This document shows, piece after piece, positions 17,344 to 26,157 of a stretch of 57,934 bases of DNA (the stretch's first letter is position 1; the number at the start of each line of letters is the position of its first letter). The DNA lies in NCBI RefSeq assembly GCF_017874355.1, contig NZ_JAGGLI010000016.1:1-57934 (forward strand), written 5' to 3'. The notes under the pieces were generated by a model that saw nothing but the letters and a program-made list of their open reading frames with translations, had not been told where the DNA came from and made no database searches. The DNA is from Acetoanaerobium pronyense. Lineage in GTDB: Bacteria > Bacillota > Clostridia > Peptostreptococcales > Filifactoraceae. Both the position numbers and the translations under genes were made by a program.

Positions 17344-18414
17344 TTAAAGTACTGCATTAACAAGTATGCCATCGTAATTTACAACACCTTTTATATCAAG
17401 TATATTTAGTATCCCCATAACATCTTTTATATTGATTCCTGTAGTTGACGCAATATAGTCAATATGACATATTCCTTCCTTTTTTACGCAAAGATATATT
17501 TTATTTTCAAGCTCTGAAAGATTAAGTTCTTCGTGGCTTTTAGAAGATATGATATCAAAATCCATATCATACTCAGAAAATATATCACTTATGTTAGAAG
17601 CAAGTATAGCTCCTTGTCTTATAAGATTATTAGTTCCTATGCTGTATTTTGAATTTATATTTCCTGGGACAGCAAATATATTTTTACCCTGCTCTAGGGC
17701 AAAATCCGCAGTAATTAAAGTGCCGCTCTTTAATCCTGCTTCAACAATTAAAATACCGTCTGACAGCCCACTTATAATTCTATTTCTATATGCAAAGTTC
17801 ACAGGGAGTGTTTTTTCAAGTGGAGAGTATTCTGATATCACTAGTCCCTTCGAAGCTAAAACCCTTTCCATAAGCTTTTTATTTGAAGTAGGATAAGCTT
17901 TGCTTACAGGGGTTCCAAGTACGCATATGGTTTTCCCTTCCTCTTCAAGAGCACCCTCGTGTGCATATGTATCTACTCCTGTTGCCATGCCACTAATAAT
18001 ACAAACATCACTTTTTGCAAGCTCTGATGAAAATCTTTTGGATGCCCATATTCCATAAGTGGTTGGTTTTCTCGTTCCAACAATAGCTATAGAAAATTTC
18101 CAGTTCAAAAGACTTATATCTCCTTTGTAAAAAAGTATATGAGGTTTACTTGAGATATTTCTTAGTTTCTGAGGATAATTTTCATCATATAGGGTTAAAT
18201 ACTTTATATTTTCTTTAAATAGTATATCTTCTAGTTTTAAAAGTTCTTCAAATTTGGTTTCCCATAGCTTTTGGTCAATTTTTTCTCCTATATACATTTT
18301 AGCGTCAACAAATCCGTTTATAATATCTGAACTTAAAAGAATATCTCTAATTTTTTGCTGGTTTTTTAAGTCTCTTTTATTAAACAAAGACATAAACAGG
18401 GAAACTCTATCCAT
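17344..18414 (-). CDS. dprA: DNA-processing protein DprA (Smf)
   Basis: A 356-residue DprA, which loads RecA on incoming single-stranded DNA during transformation. The Rossmann core shows IAIVGTRKPT, IISGMATGVDTYAHEGAL, the SEYSP motif, NRIISGLSDGILIVEA and KSGTLITA, plus a C-terminal winged-helix-like end (HIDYIASTTGI). It starts at ATG with a GAGGTG site and follows comM by 24 bases. Together with comM and the pilus operon at 48-54 kb it suggests a DNA-uptake potential, although no ComEC or ComEA is in this window. Confidence 0.95.
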   Translation of the reverse strand: MDRVSLFMSLFNKRDLKNQQKIRDILLSSDIINGFVDAKMYIGEKIDQKLWETKFEELLKLEDILFKENIKYLTLYDENYPQKLRNISSKPHILFYKGDISLLNWKFSIAIVGTRKPTTYGIWASKRFSSELAKSDVCIISGMATGVDTYAHEGALEEEGKTICVLGTPVSKAYPTSNKKLMERVLASKGLVISEYSPLEKTLPVNFAYRNRIISGLSDGILIVEAGLKSGTLITADFALEQGKNIFAVPGNINSKYSIGTNNLIRQGAILASNISDIFSEYDMDFDIISSKSHEELNLSELENKIYLCVKKEGICHIDYIASTTGINIKDVMGILNILDIKGVVNYDGILVNAVL

Positions 18415-18438
18415 GATTTCACCTCATATTCATATTAA

Positions 18439-19962
18439 TTAACCCCAATATTTCATAAATGTCTTTCTAAAGCTTAAGGCTTCTCCAATATGATTTAATT
18501 TGATGTCCTCTGATGAGTCAAGGTCAGCTATAGTTCTAGATACTCTAAGAACTCTATGATAGCTTCTGGCTGAAAGTCCTGTTTTTTTGAAAGCAGATTT
18601 TAAAAAGTTTTCTGCATCTTTAGTAAGGTTGCAGTATTTTTCAATATGTCTTATGTTCATTTGACTATTATAGTTTATATTTTCATCCTTAAATCTCTGT
18701 CTTTGAAAATCCACAGCCTTCATCACCCTATCTCTTATGCTTAGGGATGATTCTTCATCTGACTTAGATGAAATTTCATCATAGGCTAATGGCGTAGTTT
18801 CTAAAAATACATCTATCCTATCAAGCATCGGTCCAGATGCCCTATTAAGATATGCTTTTATTTTATTTTCACTGCAGAGACACTCTTTTAATGGGTTTTT
18901 ATAGTTTCCACACGGACATGGATTGCTAGAACCTATTAAAATAAAATCAGAGGGATAGGTTATTTTTTTATTTACCCTAGATATTGTAATTTTTTTATCC
19001 TCTAGGGGTTGCCTAAGTCCTTCCACAATTTTTTTGTTGAATTCCAGAAACTCATCCATAAATAGTATTCCGTTATGAGAAAGCACTACCTCTCCAGGCG
19101 TGCTGCTATATCCGCCTCCAATCAAGGATGAGTAGGTTACAGTATGATGAGGCGCTCTAAAAGGACGCTTCCTCGCTATTATATTGTCTGGAATTTCACC
19201 TAAAAAACTATAAATTTGACTTACTTCCATATATTCTTTGTCATCAAGATCAGACATTATGGTGTTTAGCCTAGATGCAATCATTGTCTTTCCTGATCCT
19301 GGAGGACCTATCATAAATACATTATGAAATCCTGCAGCCGCAATCTCCATTCCTCTTTTTACAATAAAGCTTCCCTTTACGTCTTTAAAATCCTCGATTT
19401 CTGGAATTTTATAGTTTAAGTCTATATTTGAAAGACTCTCAAGAACCCCTTCATTTTTTAGATAAAAACATACTTCCTTTAAATTTTTTCCTAAAAACAC
19501 ATCTATATCTGGAACCATAGATGCTTCATTTCTATTTTCCCAAGGTATAATAACTTTTTTTATTTTCTTTTCTTTTGCTAGTCCAAGAAGCAACGCAGTA
19601 CATCCCTTTACTGGTTTTAAATCTCCATTTAATGCAAGTTCACCTAAAAATCCTGTATCCTTTAGATGCTTTTCATCTATAAGCTGGCTATCCATAAGTA
19701 TAGATACCGCAATTGAAATATCATAATGTGAACCTTCTTTCTTGATATCTGCTGGGGACAAGTTTACCACGATTTTTTTGTTTGGATATTTAAAGCCACT
19801 GTTTCCTATTGCAGACTTAATTCTGTCTTTAGCTTCTCTTACAGAACCATTCGGAAGCCCTACCATTGTAAGGCCTGGAATCCCTGTAGTAATGTCCACT
19901 TCCACCTCAACAATATACCCGTTTATTCCTTCTGTCCCTGCTGAAAAGCTTTTAAAAAACAT
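18439..19962 (-). CDS. comM: ComM/YifB-family Mg-chelatase-like AAA+ ATPase
   Basis: A 507-residue protein of the YifB/ComM family; ComM is a hexameric helicase that promotes branch migration during transformation. The N-terminal Lon-protease-like domain (GIPGLTMVGLPNGSVREAKDR) precedes an AAA+ module with Walker A GPPGSGKTM, the FRAPHHTVT motif, the Walker B LFMDEFLEF, and SNPCPCG. The C-terminal part has ARSYHRVLRVSRTIADL. It starts at ATG behind GGGGGAG. It lies between yraN and dprA, a usual arrangement. Confidence 0.94.
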   Translation of the reverse strand: MFFKSFSAGTEGINGYIVEVEVDITTGIPGLTMVGLPNGSVREAKDRIKSAIGNSGFKYPNKKIVVNLSPADIKKEGSHYDISIAVSILMDSQLIDEKHLKDTGFLGELALNGDLKPVKGCTALLLGLAKEKKIKKVIIPWENRNEASMVPDIDVFLGKNLKEVCFYLKNEGVLESLSNIDLNYKIPEIEDFKDVKGSFIVKRGMEIAAAGFHNVFMIGPPGSGKTMIASRLNTIMSDLDDKEYMEVSQIYSFLGEIPDNIIARKRPFRAPHHTVTYSSLIGGGYSSTPGEVVLSHNGILFMDEFLEFNKKIVEGLRQPLEDKKITISRVNKKITYPSDFILIGSSNPCPCGNYKNPLKECLCSENKIKAYLNRASGPMLDRIDVFLETTPLAYDEISSKSDEESSLSIRDRVMKAVDFQRQRFKDENINYNSQMNIRHIEKYCNLTKDAENFLKSAFKKTGLSARSYHRVLRVSRTIADLDSSEDIKLNHIGEALSFRKTFMKYWG

Positions 19963-19973
19963 CTCGCTCCCCC

Positions 19974-20321
19974 TTAAAATGCCCTTTCAATATGGTTTAT
20001 TTTATTCTCATTTAAATATACTTCAATTACATCAAAGGATACTTCATTATAATATAATGAAGTATTAGAAATATAAGCTTTCGCTACTTTGGTTATCTTT
20101 GTTACTTTCTTAAAATCAACAGCTTCACTTGGAAGACCAAAATTTAAGCTACTTCTGGATTTAACTTCAATAAAAGTTAAAATGTTGTCCTTTATTGCAA
20201 CTACATCCACTTCTCCAAATTTAAAGGTTAAATTTCTCTCCAAAATATTATATCCATTTTTAGTTAGATATAAGCAGGCTAAATCCTCCCCTAAATTCCC
20301 TTTGATTTTATTATTCTTCAT
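19974..20321 (-). CDS. yraN: YraN-family nuclease-like protein (UPF0102)
   Basis: A 115-residue protein of the UPF0102/YraN family with a restriction-endonuclease-like fold: GEDLACLYLTKNGYNILERN, then FGEVDVVA...FIEVKSRS, which is the PD-(D/E)xK pattern (E, D and ExK). Family function is unsettled. It overlaps the end of the YlqH gene by 11 bases and lies 11 bases before comM, so it is co-transcribed with them. Confidence 0.93.
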   Translation of the reverse strand: MKNNKIKGNLGEDLACLYLTKNGYNILERNLTFKFGEVDVVAIKDNILTFIEVKSRSSLNFGLPSEAVDFKKVTKITKVAKAYISNTSLYYNEVSFDVIEVYLNENKINHIERAF

Positions 20322-20586
20322 ATGAATCCACCTCAGCTATAAAAACAAGCACCTGAGCCACAGCTTCATATAGAGTTTCTGGGATATAGCTTCCCATTTC
20401 CATCTGCGCTAATTGAGAGACTAGCTTCTCATCTTTATATATAGGGATATCACTTTCTTCTCCCTTTTCAAGCATTTTTTTTGCTACATTTCCTTGTCCA
20501 ATTGCAACTACTTTAGGTGCAACATCTCTATCAGAGTCATAGTTTAATGCTACTGCAGTTTCTCTTCCTCTAATCTTTTTTTTCAT
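20311..20586 (-). CDS. YlqH: FlhB-like C-terminal domain protein
   Basis: A 91-residue protein equivalent to the cytoplasmic C-terminal domain of the flagellar export gate FlhB/YscU, without the membrane part. Recognisable stretches are TAVALNYDSDRDVAPKVVA, IPIYKDEKLVSQLA and YEAVAQVLVFI. The self-cleavage motif NPTH of full FlhB is absent. I start at 20586, five bases after the end of the FliK-like gene; an upstream start inside that gene is less likely. The pair FliK-like plus FlhB-C beside rnhB is known in Bacillus (ylqG-ylqH). The role is unknown. Confidence 0.85.
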   Translation of the reverse strand: MKKKIRGRETAVALNYDSDRDVAPKVVAIGQGNVAKKMLEKGEESDIPIYKDEKLVSQLAQMEMGSYIPETLYEAVAQVLVFIAEVDSYEE

Positions 20587-20590
20587 ATAT

Positions 20591-22108
20591 CTACACCCAC
20601 GTTTCAAAGGTTTCTAGATTAATATTTTTGTATGAAGCTTCTTCTATTAATGGTCCTGTTTCTTCTAATTTAATCTGAGTTTTTAGATTTATATTGCTAT
20701 ATCCTAAGTTTTTAATTGCTAAATCTAACTTTGGGAGCAGTTTTTTAAATTTTGATTCAATACTCTTATTTTCAAAGTACATATCTATATTCATAGTGCT
20801 TTCATTTTTATAGGTTAATAAAGCTCTTACATTTCCATTTTTATAGGTGTCTATGGAAAATCCAATTCTAAGCTCATCATTTTCTTCTCTTTTTTTATTT
20901 TTTTTCACATAATACTGGGCAATATTTTCATATTTTTTTATTTCAAATGGCACAATATGAAAGCTTAGATCCTTTGTAAAATTTTTAAGTAGCTCAGTTT
21001 TAGGAAGAATATCCTTTTCTAATATATCTCTAATATCTTTTCTATCTTTAGAGGCATCCATCAGCAGTTTGAGATTATCCTCAATTTTTTCAAAGTCTAA
21101 CTTTATTGGATTTTTTTCCTGATGGTTTTTTTCTAAATCCAAGTTCTTAATAGATGCGTCTTTAATTAGATTTACTATTTTATCTAAATTTTGATTTTCA
21201 GATGAACCGCTCTTAAGTAATGTGTTTTTCTCTGTATCCTGATTTTTAGAATCAAGGCCAATTTTATTTGAGGTTTGTATTTTGCTTATTTCATCAAATT
21301 TATTAAATGAAGCTTCTTTTGAAATATCACTTACTTGAGTATTTTTGTTGCTAGTTAAATCTTCCTTATTCTCAAAGCTTTGATTTATTTTATTTTCTTT
21401 GTCATTGTGACTAAGTTTTTCAAGTCCAATAAGATCAATATTTTTATCCTTTATATTTTGATATATCTCAGATAGAGCTTTAATATTTTGAGCACTTACA
21501 GTAATATTTGCTGATTTTAAAAACAATATATCTTTTAAAGCCATATTGCTTATGCTATTTTGATGTACATCTGTTTTTGATGATTTTTCTATGCCTTGCT
21601 TTACTAGTTCATCTAAGGGAAGCTTTAGCTTGTCATTTGAAATCAAAGTAAAATCCTCTTCTTTAACTAGCTTCAATGAAATATTTAGATCTTTTATTTC
21701 TTTAAAGGATTCCTTCGTAACTGGAATTCCTGCTTTAATCATTTCCTTTAAAATTTCTTTGTTTTCGCCAGTTATAGGTTGTTTTAATGTGTTCAATAAG
21801 TCTTCAAGCTTTAACTCTTTTACCAAATTCAATTCTTTTTTTTGCATATCCGGTTTTAAAAGTACGCTTCCATCATCATTTATAAATATATTAAAAAGCA
21901 TTTCCTCTCCAATAAAATTTTCCATTGGAACTGTTGAGGTAGCTAAAAACTCTTTCCCTCCAGATGAAATAAGCACAGTATTTTGATTCACATCAAGAAC
22001 CTTGCCTTTTACATGTTCTCCTCTATTTTTTAGTTCATTAGCATCGCTTGAGGTTTTGTTTAAGTTCAAATCTGTCCTAAAGCTATTTGCTCCTATATCT
22101 ATCCTCAA
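20591..22108 (-). CDS. FliK-like protein (YlqG-type)
   Basis: A 505-residue protein with a long Lys/Asn/Ser/Asp-rich low-complexity middle (about residues 180-320) and a structured C-terminal part of about 100 residues that resembles the C-terminal domain of the hook-length control protein FliK (LRIGFSIDTYKNGNVRALL, then YENKSIESKFKKLLPKL-like text). I start at the TTG at 22108 because GGGAGGG lies 7 bases upstream; the longer reading starting nine codons earlier contains that site. Its partner is the FlhB-C gene just downstream. It is not in a flagellar operon here. Confidence 0.75.
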   Translation of the reverse strand: MRIDIGANSFRTDLNLNKTSSDANELKNRGEHVKGKVLDVNQNTVLISSGGKEFLATSTVPMENFIGEEMLFNIFINDDGSVLLKPDMQKKELNLVKELKLEDLLNTLKQPITGENKEILKEMIKAGIPVTKESFKEIKDLNISLKLVKEEDFTLISNDKLKLPLDELVKQGIEKSSKTDVHQNSISNMALKDILFLKSANITVSAQNIKALSEIYQNIKDKNIDLIGLEKLSHNDKENKINQSFENKEDLTSNKNTQVSDISKEASFNKFDEISKIQTSNKIGLDSKNQDTEKNTLLKSGSSENQNLDKIVNLIKDASIKNLDLEKNHQEKNPIKLDFEKIEDNLKLLMDASKDRKDIRDILEKDILPKTELLKNFTKDLSFHIVPFEIKKYENIAQYYVKKNKKREENDELRIGFSIDTYKNGNVRALLTYKNESTMNIDMYFENKSIESKFKKLLPKLDLAIKNLGYSNINLKTQIKLEETGPLIEEASYKNINLETFETWV

Positions 22109-22141
22109 ATGATTTCCCTCCCTTTGTAAGAGCATCCGGTT

Positions 22142-22924
22142 CTAATTTTGCTCTAGTATTTTGCCTAAAAAGGACATCCTGTGAATAGGAGTTACTCCAA
22201 ATTTTCTTATAGCATCTACATGTTCCAGTGTGCCGTATCCTTTGTGCTTTTCAAATCCATACACCTTGTATATCTTTGCATATTCTTTCATCAAAGAATC
22301 CCTTGTAACCTTTGCTAAAATACTAGCACAGGCTATAGATGAACATCTTGCATCTCCCTGTATCACCGTTTTTTGAGGCAAAGAAATCTCTTTTATTGCT
22401 TGATTTCCATCTATTAGTATAAAATCTGGTTTTATATCACACATTTCTATAGCTCTTCTCATGGCAAGCATTGTAGCACCATATATATTCAGACTATCGA
22501 TTTCGTTGTTGTCTGCAATTCCTATCCCATATGAAATCGAATTATTCTTTATTTCTTCAAATAATTCTTCTCTAACTTTCTCACTTATTTTTTTTGAATC
22601 ATTTATCTTTTTTATCATTGGATTTTTTTCTAAGACTACGCAGGCTGCAACTACAGGCCCAGCAAGAGGACCTCTTCCCGCTTCATCAATTCCCCCTATT
22701 AGAGTATTTCCTTTTTCTATGAAATGCTCCTCTATTTCAAAGAGCTTTATAAGTCTTTCTGTTTCTATTCTAGACTTGTCTAGCTTTTTTGATAGACCAA
22801 GGGCCAATTTTTTTACAGATTCTCTATTATCTTTTGACATCATATCTATATATTTTAGATATTCTTTCTCTTCTAGTTTATCGATTATATTTTTAATTTC
22901 TTGAACTTTCAGTTTATCCATCAA
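22142..22924 (-). CDS. rnhB: Ribonuclease HII
   Basis: A 260-residue type 2 RNase H that cuts RNA in RNA-DNA hybrids. The catalytic motif GGIDEAGRGPLAGP is present, with further acidic residues in LIDGNQ and QGDARCSSIACASILAKVTRD. An N-terminal extension of about 70 residues, also seen in Bacillus RnhB, precedes the core. The start is either TTG at 22924 or ATG at 22921; the TTG has better spacing to GAGGT. It is followed at 33 bases by the FliK-like gene. Confidence 0.96.
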   Translation of the reverse strand: MMDKLKVQEIKNIIDKLEEKEYLKYIDMMSKDNRESVKKLALGLSKKLDKSRIETERLIKLFEIEEHFIEKGNTLIGGIDEAGRGPLAGPVVAACVVLEKNPMIKKINDSKKISEKVREELFEEIKNNSISYGIGIADNNEIDSLNIYGATMLAMRRAIEMCDIKPDFILIDGNQAIKEISLPQKTVIQGDARCSSIACASILAKVTRDSLMKEYAKIYKVYGFEKHKGYGTLEHVDAIRKFGVTPIHRMSFLGKILEQN

Positions 22925-23039
22925 AATATGTACCTCATTTCATTTTTTTATGAAAATTTCTAATATTTTATAAATATATTGTATATGTTTTATCTAATCA
23001 CTGCAAAGCAATTTAATTCACTTAGATAATATGTAATTT

Positions 23040-23082
23040 AAAAATGGACCTATTCTTTGAATAATCATAAGAACAGGACCAT
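23040..23082 (-). terminator. Imperfect terminator after rbgA
   Basis: A 12-base stem with two mismatches (GGTCCTGTTCTT against AAGAATAGGTCC) is followed by ATTTTTAAAT on minus. It lies 26 bases past the rbgA stop and before rnhB. A second short repeat, GACC-ACTAAT-GGTC, overlaps its 5' side and could compete with it. Confidence 0.55.
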
Positions 23083-23107
23083 TAGTGGTCTTTTAAAAAA
23101 TATAAAA

Positions 23108-23998
23108 TTATATAGCTTTATTAAAGTCATCAGGGGATTCAAGGGTTATCTTCCCTAGCTTCCCGCTTCTGAATTCGTGGAGAAGGGTCGAAGAGAGTCT
23201 TAGAAAGTCGATTTCAGCCCCAGGAAGTATATATCCTCTTTTTTTAGCAATAGCCTCTATTATATCCATAACGGATTCAAGGTCTTCTTCAATCTTGAAC
23301 CTCTCTGATAAAACAGATGGTTTTACCTTGGAAATATATTTTATAAGCTCCACTGCAATCTCTTCTATTTCTATTACATCGTCTTTTATAGATCCTAAAA
23401 AAGCAAGCTTTAAAGCTACGTCTTGATCTTCAATCTTAGGCCAAAGTACTCCTGGTGTATCAAGAAGCTCAAGGTCTCCCTTTAGCTTTACCCACTGCTT
23501 TCCTTTTGTTACTCCAGGTCTATCTCCTGTTTGAGTGCTTTTTTTGCCTATTATCTTGTTTATAATAGAAGATTTTCCTACGTTTGGTATCCCAACTACC
23601 ATCACTCTAAGGGGTCTTCTTCTCCTACCTCTTCTAGCAAGGTTTTCATATAAAGCCTTTGATTTATTGTTGAGACATCCAAGTAAATCTTTAATACCCT
23701 TGCCTGTAAGTGAATTAACTGCTACAGATTCATAATTTTTTGATTTATAGTAGTCCATCCAGGATTTAAGAAGGATAGGATCTGAAAGATCTTCTTTGTT
23801 TAAAACAACTACCTTGGGAAGGGTTTTAACAAGTTCATCTATATCAGGGTTGCTTGTGCTTATTGGCGCTCTAGCATCTACAATTTCTATAACAACATCA
23901 ACTAGTTTTAAGTTTTCTGCAATCTGCTCTTTAGTCTTTTTCATATGACCCGGATACCAGTTTATTACTATCTCCATATTTTTATCATCATAATTCAT
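23108..23998 (-). CDS. rbgA: Ribosome biogenesis GTPase RbgA (YlqF)
   Basis: A 296-residue circularly permuted GTPase required for late 50S assembly. Motif order is G4 NKED, then G1 GIPNVGKSS, then G3 DTPG (LLDTPGVLWP), as expected for the YlqF/YawG family; the N-terminal INWYPGHMKK motif is typical. The RGRRRRPLRV basic patch precedes G1. Start ATG at 23998 has a GAAGG site. It is upstream of rnhB as in Bacillus (rplS-ylqF-rnhB), separated from it here by a terminator. Confidence 0.97.
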   Translation of the reverse strand: MNYDDKNMEIVINWYPGHMKKTKEQIAENLKLVDVVIEIVDARAPISTSNPDIDELVKTLPKVVVLNKEDLSDPILLKSWMDYYKSKNYESVAVNSLTGKGIKDLLGCLNNKSKALYENLARRGRRRRPLRVMVVGIPNVGKSSIINKIIGKKSTQTGDRPGVTKGKQWVKLKGDLELLDTPGVLWPKIEDQDVALKLAFLGSIKDDVIEIEEIAVELIKYISKVKPSVLSERFKIEEDLESVMDIIEAIAKKRGYILPGAEIDFLRLSSTLLHEFRSGKLGKITLESPDDFNKAI

Positions 23999-24092
23999 TT
24001 TTTCACCTTCTTACATCTTAAGTTTTATGGTTATTATATCATATAAAAACACTCAGGGATTTTTTAAAAAAGTAGGTGCGTTTTCCCATAAT

Positions 24093-24120
24093 AAAAGGAA
24101 CTGAGTACTCAGTTCCTTTT
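24093..24120 (-). terminator. Terminator after rplS
   Basis: A near-perfect 13-bp palindrome (AAAAGGAACTGAG/CTCAGTTCCTTTT, 2-base loop) ends in TTTTATT on minus, 14 bases past the rplS stop. Confidence 0.85.
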
Positions 24121-24134
24121 AGAGGCTTTTAAAG

Positions 24135-24476
24135 TTATCTAGCTTCCTTAACTTTTGCTGCTTTTCCTACTCTATCTCTTAGGTAGTTAAGCTTAGCTCT
24201 TCTTACTTTACCTTTTCTTGTAACTTCGATTTTTTCTACACTTGGAGTATGTACTGGGAATATTTTTTCTACTCCTACACCAAAAGAAATCTTTCTTACT
24301 GTGAAAGTCTCTCTAAGTCCTCCACCTTGTCTTTTAAGGACAACTCCCTCAAAAATCTGAATTCTTTCTCTTTTTCCCTCTCTTACTCTGATATGAACTT
24401 TAACTGTATCTCCAGCTCCAAACTCAGGTAAGTCAGTCTTGATTTGTTCTTGCTCAATAGCTCTTAAAATTTCCAT
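24135..24476 (-). CDS. rplS: 50S ribosomal protein L19
   Basis: A 113-residue L19, at the 30S-50S interface. The pattern [21 protein letters not shown], then [20 protein letters not shown] and the C-terminal [19 protein letters not shown] are diagnostic. It has a GAGGAGG site and is transcribed from its own promoter through a 65-base leader; it is followed by a strong terminator, so it is monocistronic although it lies after trmD. Confidence 0.98.
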   Translation of the reverse strand: MEILRAIEQEQIKTDLPEFGAGDTVKVHIRVREGKRERIQIFEGVVLKRQGGGLRETFTVRKISFGVGVEKIFPVHTPSVEKIEVTRKGKVRRAKLNYLRDRVGKAAKVKEAR

Positions 24477-24541
24477 TTTTATTTCCTCCTCACAAAGACG
24501 TTCTTAATGCCAAACAACAGAGGAACGCCCGAATTTTAAAC
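24477..24541 (-). promoter_or_regulatory. Candidate L19 leader (autoregulatory r-protein element)
   Basis: The 65-base leader contains GGGCGTTCC and GCATTAAGAACGTCTTTG just before the ribosome site; CGTTC can pair with GAACG, which resembles the known Firmicutes L19 leader family. If correct, L19 would bind its own mRNA and repress translation. Recognition is from memory of the motif and not a covariance search. Confidence 0.6.
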
Positions 24542-24548
24542 ACAAGGT

Positions 24549-24577
24549 ATTATATACTTATTTTGACTGTTTGTCAA
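24549..24577 (-). promoter_or_regulatory. Consensus promoter of rplS
   Basis: TTGACA (24572-24577) and TATAAT (24549-24554), 17-base spacer, overlapping the last codons of trmD. Confidence 0.85.
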
Positions 24578-25304
24578 TATTTTTGAGTTTTTCTAAAATC
24601 TTGATATCCTCTTTTGATAGTTTTGAAATATCTAGTATATCAGGCCTTCGCTCTAGAGTCAGTTTTAAAGACTCAGTCTTTCTATATTCATTAATATGTT
24701 TATGATTTCCAGAAAGAAGAACCTCAGGAACTTTAAGCCCTTCATATTCTGCTGGTCTTGTATAATGAGGATATTCAAGCAATCCATCGCTAAATGATTC
24801 TTCATCTAGGGAGTCATCATCCCCAAGAACGCCTTTTACATGTCTAGATATACTATCTATAAGTACAAGAGCTGGAAGTTCTCCTCCAGTGAGTACATAG
24901 TCTCCAATTGAAACCTCTTTGTCTACAATCATATCAATAGCTCTTTGATCTATGCCTTCATAATGACCGCATAGAAGTACAAGATCATCTTCTTTTGAAA
25001 GCTCTACTGCCATTTCATTAGTAAATTTTTCACCTTTTGGAGTAAGATAGATAACCTTTGGCTTTTTAAAAACAGCTTCTTTTATATGGTTATAACAGCT
25101 AACTATTGGATCAACAGTCATTACCATGCCTGCTCCTCCTCCATAAGGATAATCATCTACTTTTCTATGCTTATTTTTAGAATAATCCCTTATATTCCAG
25201 CATTTATATGATATTTCACCTTTTTCCGTTCCTCTTTTCATGATACTCTCACCCATATAGCTATGAATTATCTCTGGGAAAAGAGTCATTATATGAAAAT
25301 TCAT
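24558..25304 (-). CDS. trmD: tRNA (guanine-N1)-methyltransferase TrmD
   Basis: A 248-residue SPOUT methyltransferase making m1G37 in tRNA. Motifs are DDYPYGGGAGMVM, the knot segments LLCGHYEGIDQRAID and SIGDYVLTGGELPALVLIDS, then RHVKG. Its start codon overlaps the rimM stop, so the two are coupled. Its 3' end contains the rplS promoter. Confidence 0.98.
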   Translation of the reverse strand: MNFHIMTLFPEIIHSYMGESIMKRGTEKGEISYKCWNIRDYSKNKHRKVDDYPYGGGAGMVMTVDPIVSCYNHIKEAVFKKPKVIYLTPKGEKFTNEMAVELSKEDDLVLLCGHYEGIDQRAIDMIVDKEVSIGDYVLTGGELPALVLIDSISRHVKGVLGDDDSLDEESFSDGLLEYPHYTRPAEYEGLKVPEVLLSGNHKHINEYRKTESLKLTLERRPDILDISKLSKEDIKILEKLKNIDKQSK

Positions 25305-25810
25305 TACTCTATCATTCCTTCTATAGGATCAATTATTATTTTTGAGTTTTCCATATCTACCTCAGGAATAAATCTCTTTAAGCCTGGTATTAAATATTCC
25401 TTTTGGACAACCTTATCCTCGATGACATAAACATCATTTGCAGTGTACTGAAGTACATCTTTTAAAATGCCTATAAAATTTTCTTTTGTATCATAAACTT
25501 CAAATCCTATTAGGTCTGATATCAGATGCTCGTCCTCTTCCATATCCCTGAGATTATCTCTGTCTATGAAAATATATTTGTTTTTCATCTTCTCTGCTTC
25601 TTCTACAGTATTTATCCCATCGAGCTTTAGGACAGGCATTCCTTTAGAGTATTTTATGCTATTTATTTTAATTTTATGATCGCTGTTTTCAAAATACACA
25701 TATCCAATTTCCTCAAATCGCTCAGGATAATCAGCATAGGAATATATTTTTACATCCCCTTTTAGTCCATGGGTGTTTACAATTTTACCTATTCTTATCT
25801 TTTGTTTCAT
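25304..25810 (-). CDS. rimM: 16S rRNA processing protein RimM
   Basis: A 168-residue two-domain (RimM barrel plus PRC barrel) 30S maturation factor. Visible: GKIVNTHGLKGDVKIYSY, the LDGINTVEEAEKMKNKYIFI middle, DLIGFEVYDT and DVYVIE, and LIPGLKRFIPEVDMENSKI. Start ATG at 25810 with a GAGGTG site; it overlaps trmD by one base. Confidence 0.96.
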   Translation of the reverse strand: MKQKIRIGKIVNTHGLKGDVKIYSYADYPERFEEIGYVYFENSDHKIKINSIKYSKGMPVLKLDGINTVEEAEKMKNKYIFIDRDNLRDMEEDEHLISDLIGFEVYDTKENFIGILKDVLQYTANDVYVIEDKVVQKEYLIPGLKRFIPEVDMENSKIIIDPIEGMIE

Positions 25811-25852
25811 ATCAAAATCACCTCAAAAACATTAAGGATTAGATAACAAACA

Positions 25853-25878
25853 AAGGATTAGAGTATACTCTAATCCTT
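25853..25878 (-). other. Perfect 26-bp palindrome at the khpA stop codon
   Basis: A self-complementary 26-base sequence (centre GAGTATACTC) begins inside the khpA stop codon and lies between khpA and rimM. On minus it is followed by TTTGTTTG, a weak U-tract, so it could act as a leaky terminator or as a processing barrier. Confidence 0.75.
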
Positions 25879-26107
25879 ATTGAATGATTTCTACTATTAC
25901 TCTTTTGTTTTGTCTTATGGCTGCGGCTTTGACTACAGTTCTTATCGCTTTTGCAATTCTTCCCTGCTTGCCAATAACCTTCCCCATATCTTCAGATGCT
26001 ACTTTTAACTCGACTATGATAGATTGCTCTCCATGAGTCTCGGTAACAGTAACTTCCTCTGGATGGTCAACTAGGGATTTTGCAATTACTTCAACAAGTT
26101 CTCCCAT
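25877..26107 (-). CDS. khpA: KH-domain RNA-binding protein KhpA
   Basis: A 76-residue single KH-domain protein with the GxxG loop in GKVIGKQGRIAKAIRTV. KhpA proteins bind RNA, often with KhpB, and affect cell division and translation in Gram-positives. It lies between rpsP and rimM as in most Firmicutes. An AGGAGG site precedes the ATG and stem-loops flank it on both sides. Confidence 0.95.
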   Translation of the reverse strand: MGELVEVIAKSLVDHPEEVTVTETHGEQSIIVELKVASEDMGKVIGKQGRIAKAIRTVVKAAAIRQNKRVIVEIIQ

Positions 26108-26132
26108 ATTAATTACCTCCTAGACATATCTA

Positions 26133-26156
26133 AATAGAAAGTATGTACTTTCTATT
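26133..26156 (-). other. Stem-loop between rpsP and khpA
   Basis: Perfect 11-bp arms AATAGAAAGTA/TACTTTCTATT with a 2-base loop start one base past the rpsP stop codon and end before the khpA ribosome site. There is no U-tract, so it is more likely an mRNA processing or stability element than a terminator. Confidence 0.75.
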
Positions 26157-26157
26157 A

